Assembly (NCBI GenBank): GCA_018823325.1
Contig: JAHJIJ010000027.1
Span: 1 to 64,000 of the forward strand
Origin: Alphaproteobacteria bacterium
Lineage (GTDB): Bacteria; Pseudomonadota; Alphaproteobacteria; Sphingomonadales; Sphingomonadaceae
Length of the DNA: 64,000 nucleotides
Direction: 5' to 3'
The notes beneath the pieces were generated by a model. It was not told the DNA's origin. It did no database searches and saw only the letters and a list, made by a program, of their open reading frames with translations. The position numbers and the translations under genes were made by a program. Shown one piece after another: positions 55,024 through 64,000 of the stretch. Position 1 is the stretch's first letter. Every line of letters begins with the position of its first letter.

Positions 55024-56334
55024 TTGAGCGACGCAGTAACCGTCAGCACGCTGACGACCGGCGGCTTGTCCGCCATGATGAAACACCGCCGGGTACTGAC
55101 CGCCAGTCTGGCCGGCACCACGGTCGAATTCTACGATTTCTATATCTATGCGACGGCCGCGAGCCTTGTGTTCGGCCCGCTCTTCTTCCCGGCCAGCTCT
55201 CCAACCGCACAGCTCATGGCAGCCTATGCGAGCTTCGCCCTCGCTTTCCTTGCTCGCCCGCTCGGCGCGGCGGTCTTTGGCCATTATGGAGACCGGATCG
55301 GGCGTAAGTCCACGCTCGTGGCGTCGCTCATGCTGATGGGTGGTTCGACCTTCCTCATCGCCTTCCTGCCCACTTATGCAATGATCGGCTGGTTCGCGCC
55401 GCTGTTGCTTTGCATTCTGCGCTTTGGCCAAGGCTTTGGCCTAGGTGGCGAATGGGGTGGCGCCGCGCTGCTGGCAGTGGAGAACGCCCCGCCCGGATGG
55501 CGCGCTCGCTTCGGCATGATGCCGCAACTCGGCGCGCCGCTCGGCTTCATTGCCGCCAATGGCCTGTTCCTGTTGCTTGGCCTCTGGCTGACGGATGAGG
55601 AGTTCATGGCCTGGGGATGGCGCCTGCCGTTCCTCGCCAGTGCCCTGCTCGTCATCATCGGCCTCTGGGTGCGCCTGAAGATGGGTGAAACGCCCGAATT
55701 CAAGGCTGCTCTGGAAGCCGAGCCGCCCGCAGCCATACCGCTGGCGGAACTGCTCACTCGCCATGTCCGCGCGACGATGGCCGGCACGCTCGCGGTCGTC
55801 TGCTGTTTCGCCCTGTTCTACATCTCGACAGCCTTTGCCCTCGGCTATGCCACGGTGAACATCGGCATGGCGCGCGACCAGGTGCTGGGCATTCAACTCG
55901 CCGCTATTTTGATGCTGGCTATTGGCATCATTGTGGCGGGCTGGTGGTCGGATATGCGCTCGGCGAGCCGCGTGCTGATTGCCGGCTGCGCCGCCACGGT
56001 GCCGCTTGGATTCGTCTTCGGCGCGGGTTTCGATGCGGGCGATCCCGTGGCGCTGTTCCTCGTCCTCGCCGTCGCCTTGTTCCTCATGGGCTTTGCCTAT
56101 GGCCCGCTCGGCGAGTGGCTAACGGCTCTCTTCCCGCCGCGCGTGCGCTATTCCGGCTCGTCGTTCGCCTTCAATGTCGGCGGGATCATTGGCGGCGCGA
56201 TGGCGCCCATTGCCGCGCAATATCTCGTCACCGCGCATGGCGTCGGCGCGGTAGGCCTTTACCTCTCGGGCGCTGCGGTGGTCAGCCTCATAGGGCTGGT
56301 CTGGCTTGCGCCTGACCGATCAGACGCGACCTGA
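55024..56334 (+). CDS. MFS transporter (metabolite:H+ symporter family)
   Basis: A 436-residue membrane protein with 12 predicted helices. The N-terminal VEFYDFYIYATAASLVFGPLFFP and FGHYGDRIGRKSTL (the MFS loop 2-3 signature) match the MHS family of proline/betaine, citrate, shikimate or dicarboxylate transporters, and GFGLGGEWGGA is the family's helix 5 signature. Substrate unknown. The TTG at 55024 is the annotated start; ATG at 55078 or 55081 is possible. Confidence 0.88.
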   Translation: MSDAVTVSTLTTGGLSAMMKHRRVLTASLAGTTVEFYDFYIYATAASLVFGPLFFPASSPTAQLMAAYASFALAFLARPLGAAVFGHYGDRIGRKSTLVASLMLMGGSTFLIAFLPTYAMIGWFAPLLLCILRFGQGFGLGGEWGGAALLAVENAPPGWRARFGMMPQLGAPLGFIAANGLFLLLGLWLTDEEFMAWGWRLPFLASALLVIIGLWVRLKMGETPEFKAALEAEPPAAIPLAELLTRHVRATMAGTLAVVCCFALFYISTAFALGYATVNIGMARDQVLGIQLAAILMLAIGIIVAGWWSDMRSASRVLIAGCAATVPLGFVFGAGFDAGDPVALFLVLAVALFLMGFAYGPLGEWLTALFPPRVRYSGSSFAFNVGGIIGGAMAPIAAQYLVTAHGVGAVGLYLSGAAVVSLIGLVWLAPDRSDAT

Positions 56335-56374
56335 CGGACTGCGCCAGAAGATCGCAGCCCGTCGGTCGATATCG

Positions 56375-59110
56375 TCAGGCCAGCGCCCCGTGACAATGCT
56401 TGTACTTCTCGCCTGATCCACACGGGCAAGGCGCGTTGCGGCTGATATTCTGGTCCGCATAGGGATTGCCCTCGCCGGCGGCAGCCGCCGTGGCCGGCCG
56501 CGGGATCGTCGTGGTGATGAAACCGCGCGTTCCGGCGTCGATGTCGGCGCTGTTGTCCTCGCCGGTGAACGGATCGATATGGCTGGTGAGGAAATCGGGC
56601 AGCTCCGGCAGCGGCGGTGGTGCCGGGTCCTGCATCTGGAACTGCACATGGCTCACGGTGCGGCTCACATCCTCGCGGATATTCTCGAGCATGCGCTCGA
56701 ACAGCGCGAAAGCCTCCTGCTTATACTCGTTGATCGGCGTCTTCTGGGCATAGGCGCGCAGATGCACGACCTGACGCAGTGCATCGAGCGTCGCCAGATG
56801 CTCCTTCCAGTGATGATCGAGGTTTTGCAGCAGGATGCTCTTCTCGATCTGCGCCCAGGTTTCGGGCTTGAGGTCCTTCACCTTGTCGGCCAGCACCTGA
56901 TCGGAAAGCGCCGTCAAACGCTCCACGAACAGTTCGGGATCGACGACATCCTCGGCCAGCCAGCCGTCGATGTCCGGCGTCAGGCCCATGGTCGTTTCGA
57001 GCCGTTCCTTGAGCTGCGGAATGTTCCACTGCTCCGGATAGGTTCCCGGGGGGCAGGCTGCGCCAACGATATCGTTGATCGTCTCATGCCGCATATCAGT
57101 GACGACGTCACCGACCGTCTCGGCATCCATGATTTCACTGCGCTGCTCGTAAATGACCCGGCGCTGATCGTTCATCACGTCATCATATTCGACGACCTGC
57201 TTGCGAATCTCGTAGTTCCGCTGCTCGACCTTCTTCTGCGCCGTCTCGATCGCCTTGCTCATCCACTTGGAAGGCGGCAGCGCTTCCCCGTCCTCGAGGC
57301 TGGAGCGCATCATGCGGGCAAACAGCGTGTCGGGACCGAAGATACGCAGCAGATCGTCGTCAAGGCTGAGATAGAAGCGGGACAGGCCCGGATCGCCCTG
57401 ACGGCCCGAGCGGCCACGCAGCTGATTGTCGATGCGGCGACTCTCATGCCGTTCCGTGCCGAGCACGAAGAGGCCGCCCGCGGCCAGCACCTGCTGGCGC
57501 TCGGCTTCGATCTCGGCCTCGATGCGGGCAATCGCCGCGTCGCGCTCCGGCCCCTCGGGCATGTCCTTAAGCTCTTCCTCGATCCGGAATTCGAGGTTGC
57601 CGCCCAGCTTGATGTCGGTGCCGCGCCCGGCCATGTTGGTGGCGATCGTCACCGCGCCCAGGCGCCCGGCCTGCGCCACGATGCCGGCCTCCTGCTCGTG
57701 GAAGCGCGCATTCAGCACGGCGTGCTTCACGCCTTCTTCCTTGAGGAACTTCGAGAGCAGCTCCGACTTCTCGATGGACACCGTGCCGACGAGCACCGGC
57801 TGGCCCTTGGCGGCATGCTCGCTGATCGTCTTGGCGATGCCTTTGAACTTGTCTTCCAGGCTCTTGTAGAACAGGTCCTGATCATCCTGACGCTGCACCG
57901 GCAGGTTGGTGGGGATCGTCACCACATTCATCTTGTAGATGTCGTAGAATTCCGCCGCCTCGGTCGCCGCCGTACCGGTCATGCCGGAGAGCTTGGGATA
58001 CATGCGGAAATAGTTCTGGAAGGTGATCGAGGCGAGCGTCTGATTCTCCGGCTCGATGTTGACGCCTTCCTTGGCCTCCACCGCCTGATGCAGGCCGTCC
58101 GACCAGCGCCGCCCGTCCATCATCCGGCCGGTGAACTCATCGATGATGATGACCTTGCCGTCCTTCACGATATAATCGATGTCGCGCCGGAACATGAAGT
58201 TGGCGCGCAGGGCCTGGTTCACATGGTGAACGACCTGCGTGTTCTCGAAGTCGTAGAGATTGGCGCCCTGGAGCAGGCCGGCATCCTCCAGCATGCGCTC
58301 GACCTTCTCGGTGCCGTCCTCGGTCAGCACGATCGACCGCTGCTTCTCGTCCTTCTCGTAATCCTCGTCCGCCAGGTTCTTCACCAGCGCATTGACGGAA
58401 ATATACATCTCCGACTTGTCATCGGTCGGGCCGGAAATGATCAGCGGCGTGCGCGCTTCGTCGATCAGGATCGAGTCCACCTCGTCAACGATGGCGTAAT
58501 TGAACGGGCGCTGGACCATCTGGCTGCGCTCATATTTCATGTTGTCGCGCAGATAGTCGAAGCCAAGCTCGTTGTTGGTTGCGTAGGTAATGTCCGCCTC
58601 ATAGGCCGCGCGCCGCTCCGGCTCCATCAGATTGGGCACGATCACGCCGGTGGTCAGGCCAAGGAAATGATAGAGCTGGCTCATCCACTCGCAGTCGCGC
58701 CGGGCGAGATAATCGTTGACCGTCACGACATGGACGCCCTTACCGGGCAGTGCATTCAGATAGGTCGCGAGCGTCGCCACCAGCGTCTTGCCTTCACCAG
58801 TGCGCATCTCGGCAATTTCGCCGCGATGGAGCACAATGCCGCCGACCATCTGCACATCATAGTGCCGTTGGCCCAGCGTCCGCTTCGCGCCCTCGCGCAC
58901 CGTGGCGAACGCCTCGGGTAGAATCTGGTCGAGCGTCGCGCCCTCAGCCAGACGGGCGCGAAACTTCACTGTCTGCGCCTTGAGCTCATCGTCGCTCATC
59001 GCTTCCATCGTCGGCTCGAAGCCGTTGATCTGGTCGACGGTCTTGCGGAGCGATTTGACGTAACGCTCGTTGGACGAGCCGAAGAAGAATTTGGCAAAGC
59101 CGCCGAACAT
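56375..59110 (-). CDS. secA: Preprotein translocase ATPase SecA
   Basis: A 911-residue SecA. Walker [15 protein letters not shown], the DEAD-type [29 protein letters not shown] and [11 protein letters not shown] of the motor; the C-terminal zinc-binding [13 protein letters not shown]; and the Pro-rich linker. Drives protein export through SecYEG. An immediately upstream promoter region separates it from the small exported unknown. Confidence 0.98.
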   Translation of the reverse strand: MFGGFAKFFFGSSNERYVKSLRKTVDQINGFEPTMEAMSDDELKAQTVKFRARLAEGATLDQILPEAFATVREGAKRTLGQRHYDVQMVGGIVLHRGEIAEMRTGEGKTLVATLATYLNALPGKGVHVVTVNDYLARRDCEWMSQLYHFLGLTTGVIVPNLMEPERRAAYEADITYATNNELGFDYLRDNMKYERSQMVQRPFNYAIVDEVDSILIDEARTPLIISGPTDDKSEMYISVNALVKNLADEDYEKDEKQRSIVLTEDGTEKVERMLEDAGLLQGANLYDFENTQVVHHVNQALRANFMFRRDIDYIVKDGKVIIIDEFTGRMMDGRRWSDGLHQAVEAKEGVNIEPENQTLASITFQNYFRMYPKLSGMTGTAATEAAEFYDIYKMNVVTIPTNLPVQRQDDQDLFYKSLEDKFKGIAKTISEHAAKGQPVLVGTVSIEKSELLSKFLKEEGVKHAVLNARFHEQEAGIVAQAGRLGAVTIATNMAGRGTDIKLGGNLEFRIEEELKDMPEGPERDAAIARIEAEIEAERQQVLAAGGLFVLGTERHESRRIDNQLRGRSGRQGDPGLSRFYLSLDDDLLRIFGPDTLFARMMRSSLEDGEALPPSKWMSKAIETAQKKVEQRNYEIRKQVVEYDDVMNDQRRVIYEQRSEIMDAETVGDVVTDMRHETINDIVGAACPPGTYPEQWNIPQLKERLETTMGLTPDIDGWLAEDVVDPELFVERLTALSDQVLADKVKDLKPETWAQIEKSILLQNLDHHWKEHLATLDALRQVVHLRAYAQKTPINEYKQEAFALFERMLENIREDVSRTVSHVQFQMQDPAPPPLPELPDFLTSHIDPFTGEDNSADIDAGTRGFITTTIPRPATAAAAGEGNPYADQNISRNAPCPCGSGEKYKHCHGALA

Positions 59111-59235
59111 ATCGGTAATTCCTGTCTGAAAACGGAAGATCGAGAGCCGGTGCGGGGACCGACAAGCGGACGCGCCCGCTCAGGCGCGAGGACAAGCAAA
59201 CATGCAGGCTGGCAATGCGCCGCCTGCGGCTGACC

Positions 59236-59538
59236 TCAGATGAGCCAGCTCTGCTTGATGGCAAGGGACGTGCGACCGCCGCGAACCGGGGCATGTGCCA
59301 GGGCGGGCGGATCGATCCGGGATCGAAGTGCAGGCACCACAGCCGGCACATAGGACAATGCCTGTGCGACAGTGATCACCTGTTCGTCAGATTGCGCGAG
59401 ATCGGGCGTTGCGCTCAGTTCCACCTGTGCATGCGCCGTGCGACTGTCGCCGACCATCAGGCCGGAAAGCGATGCGAGAAGCGCAGAGAGGAGGATCATC
59501 AATTGCAAAACGCAGGCATCCCAGCCGGTAAGACGCAC
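59236..59538 (-). CDS. Small exported protein of unknown function
   Basis: A 100-residue frame with an N-terminal hydrophobic signal (LMILLSALLASLSGLM), a cleavage-like AHAQ, and a body VELSATPDLAQSDEQVITVAQAL. No known family. Codon use fits, but the frame is short; a real secreted small protein is plausible. Confidence 0.4.
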   Translation of the reverse strand: MRLTGWDACVLQLMILLSALLASLSGLMVGDSRTAHAQVELSATPDLAQSDEQVITVAQALSYVPAVVPALRSRIDPPALAHAPVRGGRTSLAIKQSWLI

Positions 59539-59622
59539 CCCACATAGGATGCGACGGACGGTTCGTCTACGCCCTTCACCATGAACGATCCGGGAACGGA
59601 TTGCTCATCGGCAAATCGAGAC

Positions 59623-61257
59623 TCAGACGAGCCGGCTCTGCTTGAGCGCCGCTGCAATGAAGCTGGCGAAGAGCGGATGCGGATCGAACGGCTTGGACTT
59701 CAGCTCCGGATGGAACTGCACGCCGATGAACCAGGGATGCTCGGGCCGCTCCACGATCTCGGGCAATGTGCCGTCCGGAGACATGCCGGAGAACATGAGC
59801 CCGCCCATCTCCAGCGGCTCACGATAGGCCGCGTTGACTTCGTAGCGGTGGCGATGCCGTTCGCTGATGTCTTCCGCGCCGTAAATGCTGGCAACCACAC
59901 TGTTGCCGCTCAGCTTGGCCGGATAGGCGCCCAGACGCATGGTCCCGCCCAGATCGGTATCGACATTGCGCGTCTGCAATCCTTCAGCGCTCATCCATTC
60001 GGTGATGAGGCCGACGACCGGCTCGCTCGTCTCGCCGAACTCGGTGGTCGACGCGTGATCGATCCCCGCTGTGTTCCGCGCGCCTTCGATGCAAGCCATC
60101 TGCATGCCGAGGCAAATGCCGAAAAACGGGACGCCCCGCTCACGGGCAAAGCGCACCGAGGCAATCTTGCCTTCCGAACCGCGCACGCCAAAGCCGCCGG
60201 GAACCAGAATGCCGTGCATCGGCTCCAGCTTCGCAGCAATATCGCTGTCTTCAGCCTCGAACAGCTCGGCATCGAGCCATTGCACCTTCACCTTGACCCG
60301 ATTGGCGAGCCCGCCATGGACGAGCGCCTCGTGCAGCGACTTGTAGGCATCGGGCAGGCCGACATATTTGCCGACCACGCCAATGGTCACTTCGCCCTCA
60401 GGGTGGGCCTGCCGGTCCATGATGTCGAACCAGCGCGTGAGATCAGGCTCGCGGGAATTCTCGATCCCGAAGGCACTGAGGACGGCCTGATCGAGTCCTT
60501 CGCGATGATATTGCACCGGCACCGCATAGATGCTGCTCGCATCCAGAGCCGGAATGACAGCTTCCTTGCGGACATTGCAGAACAGGGCGATCTTCGCGCG
60601 CTCGCTGTCCGGCAACGGATGCTCGGTGCGGCACAGCAGAATGTCGGGCTGGATGCCGAGCGAGGTCAGCTCGCGCACGCTGTGCTGGGTCGGCTTGGTC
60701 TTCAGCTCGCCGGCAGCCGCGATATAGGGCACCAGCGTCACATGCACGAGCACGGTCTGGCCGTGACCCAGCTCGTTGCGGAGCTGACGAATCGCCTCCA
60801 TGAACGGCAAGCTTTCGATGTCACCCACCGTGCCGCCGATTTCGCACAGCACGAAGTCGACATCGTCCGTCTCGGCAAGAGCGAAGCGCTTGATCTCGTC
60901 CGTCACGTGCGGGATCACCTGCACCGTGGCGCCGAGATAATCGCCGCGCCTCTCGCGCTGGATGATCGTCTGGTAGATGCGCCCCTGCGTGACGTTGTCC
61001 GCCTGACGGCTCGCAACGCCCGTGAAGCGCTCATAGTGACCAAGATCCAGGTCGGTCTCCGCCCCGTCGTCCGTCACATAGACTTCGCCATGTTGATAAG
61101 GCGACATCGTGCCGGGATCGACATTGAGGTAGGGATCGAACTTGCGAGTGCGGACCTTGTAGCCACGCGCTTGGAGTAGCGCCCCGAGGGACGCGGCCAT
61201 AAGACCTTTGCCAAGCGAAGAGACCACGCCGCCGGTGATGAAAATGAACCGCGCCAT
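59623..61257 (-). CDS. pyrG: CTP synthase
   Basis: A 544-residue enzyme making CTP from UTP and glutamine. The synthetase domain has [18 protein letters not shown] and the [21 protein letters not shown] block; the class I glutamine amidotransferase domain has the catalytic cysteine in GICLGMQMA and the later EH pair. In operon order with secG (78-base gap). Confidence 0.97.
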   Translation of the reverse strand: MARFIFITGGVVSSLGKGLMAASLGALLQARGYKVRTRKFDPYLNVDPGTMSPYQHGEVYVTDDGAETDLDLGHYERFTGVASRQADNVTQGRIYQTIIQRERRGDYLGATVQVIPHVTDEIKRFALAETDDVDFVLCEIGGTVGDIESLPFMEAIRQLRNELGHGQTVLVHVTLVPYIAAAGELKTKPTQHSVRELTSLGIQPDILLCRTEHPLPDSERAKIALFCNVRKEAVIPALDASSIYAVPVQYHREGLDQAVLSAFGIENSREPDLTRWFDIMDRQAHPEGEVTIGVVGKYVGLPDAYKSLHEALVHGGLANRVKVKVQWLDAELFEAEDSDIAAKLEPMHGILVPGGFGVRGSEGKIASVRFARERGVPFFGICLGMQMACIEGARNTAGIDHASTTEFGETSEPVVGLITEWMSAEGLQTRNVDTDLGGTMRLGAYPAKLSGNSVVASIYGAEDISERHRHRYEVNAAYREPLEMGGLMFSGMSPDGTLPEIVERPEHPWFIGVQFHPELKSKPFDPHPLFASFIAAALKQSRLV

Positions 61258-61335
61258 GGGAGAGGAGGCTTACGCTGAACTCGAACGGAAGGGCAAGCGA
61301 ACGAATCCGCCGCCGGTGAAAAAATCTGGTGAACG

Positions 61336-61740
61336 TTATTGCGCGAGCGGTGCGCCAGCAGCCCCGTTGGCAGGTGCCGCAGCCGGATCGGCAGGTCCGG
61401 TCGCGCTATTCGCCGCCCCGGAAATGCCGTCGCCTTCCGCCAGCGGCGTCGTCATCCCGCCGGAGCCGGACTGGCCGACCAGCGATGTGTCGATCGTCGC
61501 CGCCCGGTGCTGCGTGGCCGCAATGATCGCCAGGACGATGCTCATGCCCACGAACAGCGTCGCGAGAATCTTTGTCGCCCGACTCAGGAAGTCCGCCGCG
61601 CCGCGCGCCGACATCAGGCCGGACGGATTGCCGCCGCCCCCCATGCCAAGCCCGCCGCCCTCGGACCGCTGCATCAGGATCACGGTGACGAGCGCAAAGG
61701 CGATGATCGCCTGGACGACAAGGAGAAAGGTAAACAGCAT
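61336..61740 (-). CDS. secG: Preprotein translocase subunit SecG
   Basis: A 134-residue SecG with two membrane helices (TFLLVVQAIIAFALVTVILMQ and ATKILATLFVGMSIVLAIIA) around the conserved QRSEGGGLGMGGGG loop, and an Ala/Pro-rich C-terminal extension. Part of the SecYEG channel. tpiA, which commonly precedes secG, is absent here; uvrC is upstream instead. Confidence 0.93.
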   Translation of the reverse strand: MLFTFLLVVQAIIAFALVTVILMQRSEGGGLGMGGGGNPSGLMSARGAADFLSRATKILATLFVGMSIVLAIIAATQHRAATIDTSLVGQSGSGGMTTPLAEGDGISGAANSATGPADPAAAPANGAAGAPLAQ

Positions 61741-61834
61741 GAGCGGTTAGGACATCCCGACGGGTGTTGAAGCAGCGCCCTTAGCGCGCAATGCGCCGGG
61801 CATCAACCTTAGAGCGTTGGCGGTGCGTACGCGA

Positions 61835-63766
61835 TCAGCCATGGAAGTAATCATAAACCGTCTGCGCCACCACCGATGACACCCCCGGCGCGCGCTGGAG
61901 GTCTTCCAGGCTGGCGTTGCGGACGGCGCGGGCAGTGCCGAAATGCATGAGCAGCGCCTTCTTGCGCGCGGGGCCGATGCCCGGCACCTCGTCCAGTGAG
62001 CTGACGGTGATGGCCTTTGCCCGCTTCTGGCGGTGGGCGCCGATGGCGAAGCGGTGCACTTCGTCGCGCAGGCGCTGGAGGTAGAACAGCACCGGATGAT
62101 TGACCGGCAGCTGAAAGTCGCGGCCGTCCAGCAGGTGGAACACCTCTCGTCCCTCGCGGCCATGATGCGGCCCTTTTGCGACGCCGACCATCGGCACATC
62201 CTCGATGCCCATCTCTTCCAGCGCCTTGCGCGCGGCATTGAGCTGGCCCCGTCCGCCGTCGATCAGCACGAGGTCCGGCCACTCGCCTGAGTCCCGGTCC
62301 GGATCCTCCTCGGCCGCGCGCGCGAAGCGCCGCCCGAGCACTTCGCGCATCATGCCGTAATCGTCGCCGGCGACCGTCTCCGGGCGCTTGATGTTGAACT
62401 TGCGATAGCCGCTCTTGCGGAAGCCCTCCGGCCCCGCCACCACCATGGCGCCCAGCGCATTGGTGCCCTGGATGTGGCTGTTGTCGTAGACCTCAATGCG
62501 GTCCGGCGGCGATTCGAGACCGAACAGCTCGGCCATCTCCGCCAGGATCTTGCCTTGCGCGCTACTTTCCGCCTGCCGCCGCTCCAGCGCTTCCTCGGCA
62601 TTGCGCTGCGCCTGCTTGATGAGCTTCACCCGGCTGCCGCGCTGCGGCACCTCGATGCGCACCTTGCGGCCGAGCTTCTGGGTGAGCGCCTCGGCAAGCA
62701 GCAGCGTCTCGGCGGGCTCGCGATCGCACAGGACCAGCGGCGCCGGCGGCACGTCCTCGTAAAATTGCGCCATGAATTGCATCAGCACTTCATCCTCGCT
62801 GACTTCCGCAGTGTGGACGGGGAAGAAGCTGCGATGCCCCCAGTTCTGCCCGCCGCGAATGAAGAAGGCCTGGATGCACATGCCGCCGTTACGGCTGGCG
62901 AGCGCGAAGATGTCGGCATCGCCCAGCCCCTCGGCATGGATGGCCTGACTGCCCTGGATGAACGTCAGCGCCTTGAGCCGGTCGCGATAGACGGCCGCCA
63001 TTTCATAATCGAGCGACTCCGCCGCCGCGTTCATCGCTTCGCCCAGGCGCGCCTGCACCGCCGTCGACTTGCCGCCGAGAAAATCCTGCGCATCCTGCGC
63101 GAGCGCCGCATAATCGGCCTCGTTGATCCGGCCGACGCACGGCGCCGAGCAGCGGCGGATCTGGTACAGCAGGCAGGGACGCGAGCGATTGGCGAAGAAA
63201 CTGTCCGTGCAGCTGCGCAGAAGGAACAGCTTCTGCAGCGCGTTCAGCGTCTTGCGGACCTGCCCTGCCCCGGCGAACGGCCCATAATATTGCCCCTTGT
63301 AGCGGCGCGCACCGCGATGGAGCTGCACGCGGGGAAACGCATGATCCTCGCGGAGCAGGATGAAGGGGAAGCTTTTGTCGTCGCGCAGCAGCACATTGTA
63401 GGGCGGCCGGAAGCGCTTGATGAGCTGCGCCTCGAGCAGCAGCGCCTCGGCCTCGCTCTGCGTGGTGACGATGGTCATCGAGCGGGTCTGCGAGACCATG
63501 CGCTGCAGGCGCCGGGGGAGCCGGTCGACCTGCGTGTAGTTCGCCACGCGATTCTTCAGCGCCCGCGCCTTGCCAACGTAGAGCACGTCGCCGCGCGCAT
63601 CCTGCATGCGGTACACGCCGGGGCGTGTGCCCAGCGTCTTCAGCGTCTCGCGAATGGCGGCAACGCCCGCGTCCACGTCCGGCAACTCGCTGCCGCGCAC
63701 GGCATAGGTCGCCTTATCCTCATTGAATCGATTGGGGGAAGACGGCCGCTCGGTCATCCGGGCCAT
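61835..63766 (-). CDS. uvrC: Excinuclease ABC subunit C
   Basis: A 643-residue UvrC. The GIY-YIG domain GVYRMQDARGDVLYVGKARALKNRVANY makes the 3' incision; the UvrB-interacting UVR motif, the RNase H-like 5' incision domain (DNSHIQGTNALGAMVV, LVLIDGGRGQL) and two C-terminal helix-hairpin-helix motifs (EVPGIGPARKKALL) follow. The start may be ATG at 63766 or 63757. Confidence 0.96.
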   Translation of the reverse strand: MARMTERPSSPNRFNEDKATYAVRGSELPDVDAGVAAIRETLKTLGTRPGVYRMQDARGDVLYVGKARALKNRVANYTQVDRLPRRLQRMVSQTRSMTIVTTQSEAEALLLEAQLIKRFRPPYNVLLRDDKSFPFILLREDHAFPRVQLHRGARRYKGQYYGPFAGAGQVRKTLNALQKLFLLRSCTDSFFANRSRPCLLYQIRRCSAPCVGRINEADYAALAQDAQDFLGGKSTAVQARLGEAMNAAAESLDYEMAAVYRDRLKALTFIQGSQAIHAEGLGDADIFALASRNGGMCIQAFFIRGGQNWGHRSFFPVHTAEVSEDEVLMQFMAQFYEDVPPAPLVLCDREPAETLLLAEALTQKLGRKVRIEVPQRGSRVKLIKQAQRNAEEALERRQAESSAQGKILAEMAELFGLESPPDRIEVYDNSHIQGTNALGAMVVAGPEGFRKSGYRKFNIKRPETVAGDDYGMMREVLGRRFARAAEEDPDRDSGEWPDLVLIDGGRGQLNAARKALEEMGIEDVPMVGVAKGPHHGREGREVFHLLDGRDFQLPVNHPVLFYLQRLRDEVHRFAIGAHRQKRAKAITVSSLDEVPGIGPARKKALLMHFGTARAVRNASLEDLQRAPGVSSVVAQTVYDYFHG

Positions 63767-63832
63767 TTAGGCGTGTGATGGCGACAGGACAACGGCATCC
63801 TGCCGCAACGCACTTCAAGGAGCCTCAATAGC

Positions 63833-63868
63833 AGAAGGGCCGGACCGATTGCGCGGCCCGGCCCTTCT
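63833..63868 (-). terminator. Intrinsic terminator-like hairpin
   Basis: AGAAGGGCCGG (63833-63843) pairs with CCGGCCCTTCT (63858-63868), loop of 14. It lies just downstream of the gene that runs in from the right edge on the minus strand, and ahead of uvrC. Confidence 0.7.
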
Positions 63869-63891
63869 GATGCCATCAAGAGATGAATCTC

Positions 63892-64000
63892 TTAGTGCGC
63901 CAGCTTGCCGATCTCTTCATCGACGAGGCCCTTGTCAGCCGCAGCATTATGCGTCTCACGGATCAGCACGCCTGCAGCTGCAGTCGCCGCCGCAGCCGCC
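63892..64000 (-). CDS. 3' end of an unknown gene (truncated by window edge)
   Basis: The last 35 codons of a minus-strand gene, beginning in an Ala-rich segment and ending GLVDEEIGKLAH before TAA. It is followed by a strong hairpin, supporting a real gene end. Too little is visible to identify it; the Ala-rich, charged end is compatible with a small helical protein. Confidence 0.5.
   Translation of the reverse strand, partial: AAAAATAAAGVLIRETHNAAADKGLVDEEIGKLAH

Noticed and set aside
56579..58921. 780-codon open frame on the plus strand
   Set aside because: It is antisense to secA. Long antisense frames are common in high-GC genes with this codon bias; the minus-strand SecA has all family motifs.
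59581..61179. 532-codon open frame on the plus strand
   Set aside because: Antisense to pyrG, no protein-like domain, and the pyrG frame is unmistakable.

Overview
The window is high-GC chromosomal DNA of an alphaproteobacterium, most likely a member of the Sphingomonadales. Three things point there: a ChvI/ChvG two-component system fused into an HprK-RapZ-EIIA-HPr phosphotransfer operon beside pckA; a C4-type 5-aminolevulinate synthase (hemA); and a PEP-CTERM protein ending in a PEPxxWAMM-type anchor. The assignment rests on gene order and family recognition only; there is no rRNA gene in the window.

Positions 1 to about 7.6 kb are accessory DNA. The segment is bounded on the right by a tRNA-Leu(CAG) gene and a P4-type tyrosine recombinase facing away from it, the usual layout of an island inserted in a tRNA 3' end. 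The left boundary is not in the window. The cargo is a helicase (DUF2075-type) C-terminal remnant, a protein with a PD-(D/E)xK-like Q-x-K nuclease signature, a protein with a TIR-like/nucleoside-deoxyribosyltransferase-like C-terminal domain, a DUF2971 protein, and a second PD-(D/E)xK nuclease-like protein beside the integrase. This is the best candidate for an uncharacterised (probably anti-phage) system.

From 7.7 to 17.1 kb is a conserved housekeeping run on the minus strand: lytic transglycosylase, dacA, tmk, holB, an interposed Nramp-type metal transporter, metG, tatD, an MBL-fold hydrolase and a small membrane protein, ending at tRNA-Ser(UGA). From 17.4 to 20.2 kb are stress/unknown genes (glycine-rich membrane protein, cupin, bacterial PH domain protein, PEP-CTERM protein). 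From 20.6 to 31.3 kb are folD, an O-methyltransferase, murI, hemA, a c-di-GMP turnover protein with a degenerate GGDEF and intact EAL, moaA, nadK, tRNA-Asn, a glycosyltransferase and ndk. From 31.4 to 42.6 kb are holC, pepA, the outer-membrane/ribosome operon lptD-surA-pdxA-rsmA, a TPR protein, rsmB and guaB. From 42.7 to 47.6 kb are a small membrane protein, a CoA-ester lyase, an SPFH/NfeD pair, an MscS-type channel and two unknowns.

From 47.7 to 54.9 kb is a regulatory block: pckA on the minus strand and, divergently, chvI-chvG-hprK-rapZ-EIIA-HPr with stop/start overlaps, followed by an SpoU-type RNA methyltransferase. This links envelope/acid sensing, phosphotransfer signalling and gluconeogenesis. 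The rest holds an MFS transporter, secA, a small exported unknown, pyrG, secG, uvrC and the 3' end of one further gene. Most of the window is core genome. A short palindromic repeat family (four copies) sits in intergenic gaps, two copies forming an inverted pair next to the interposed Nramp gene.
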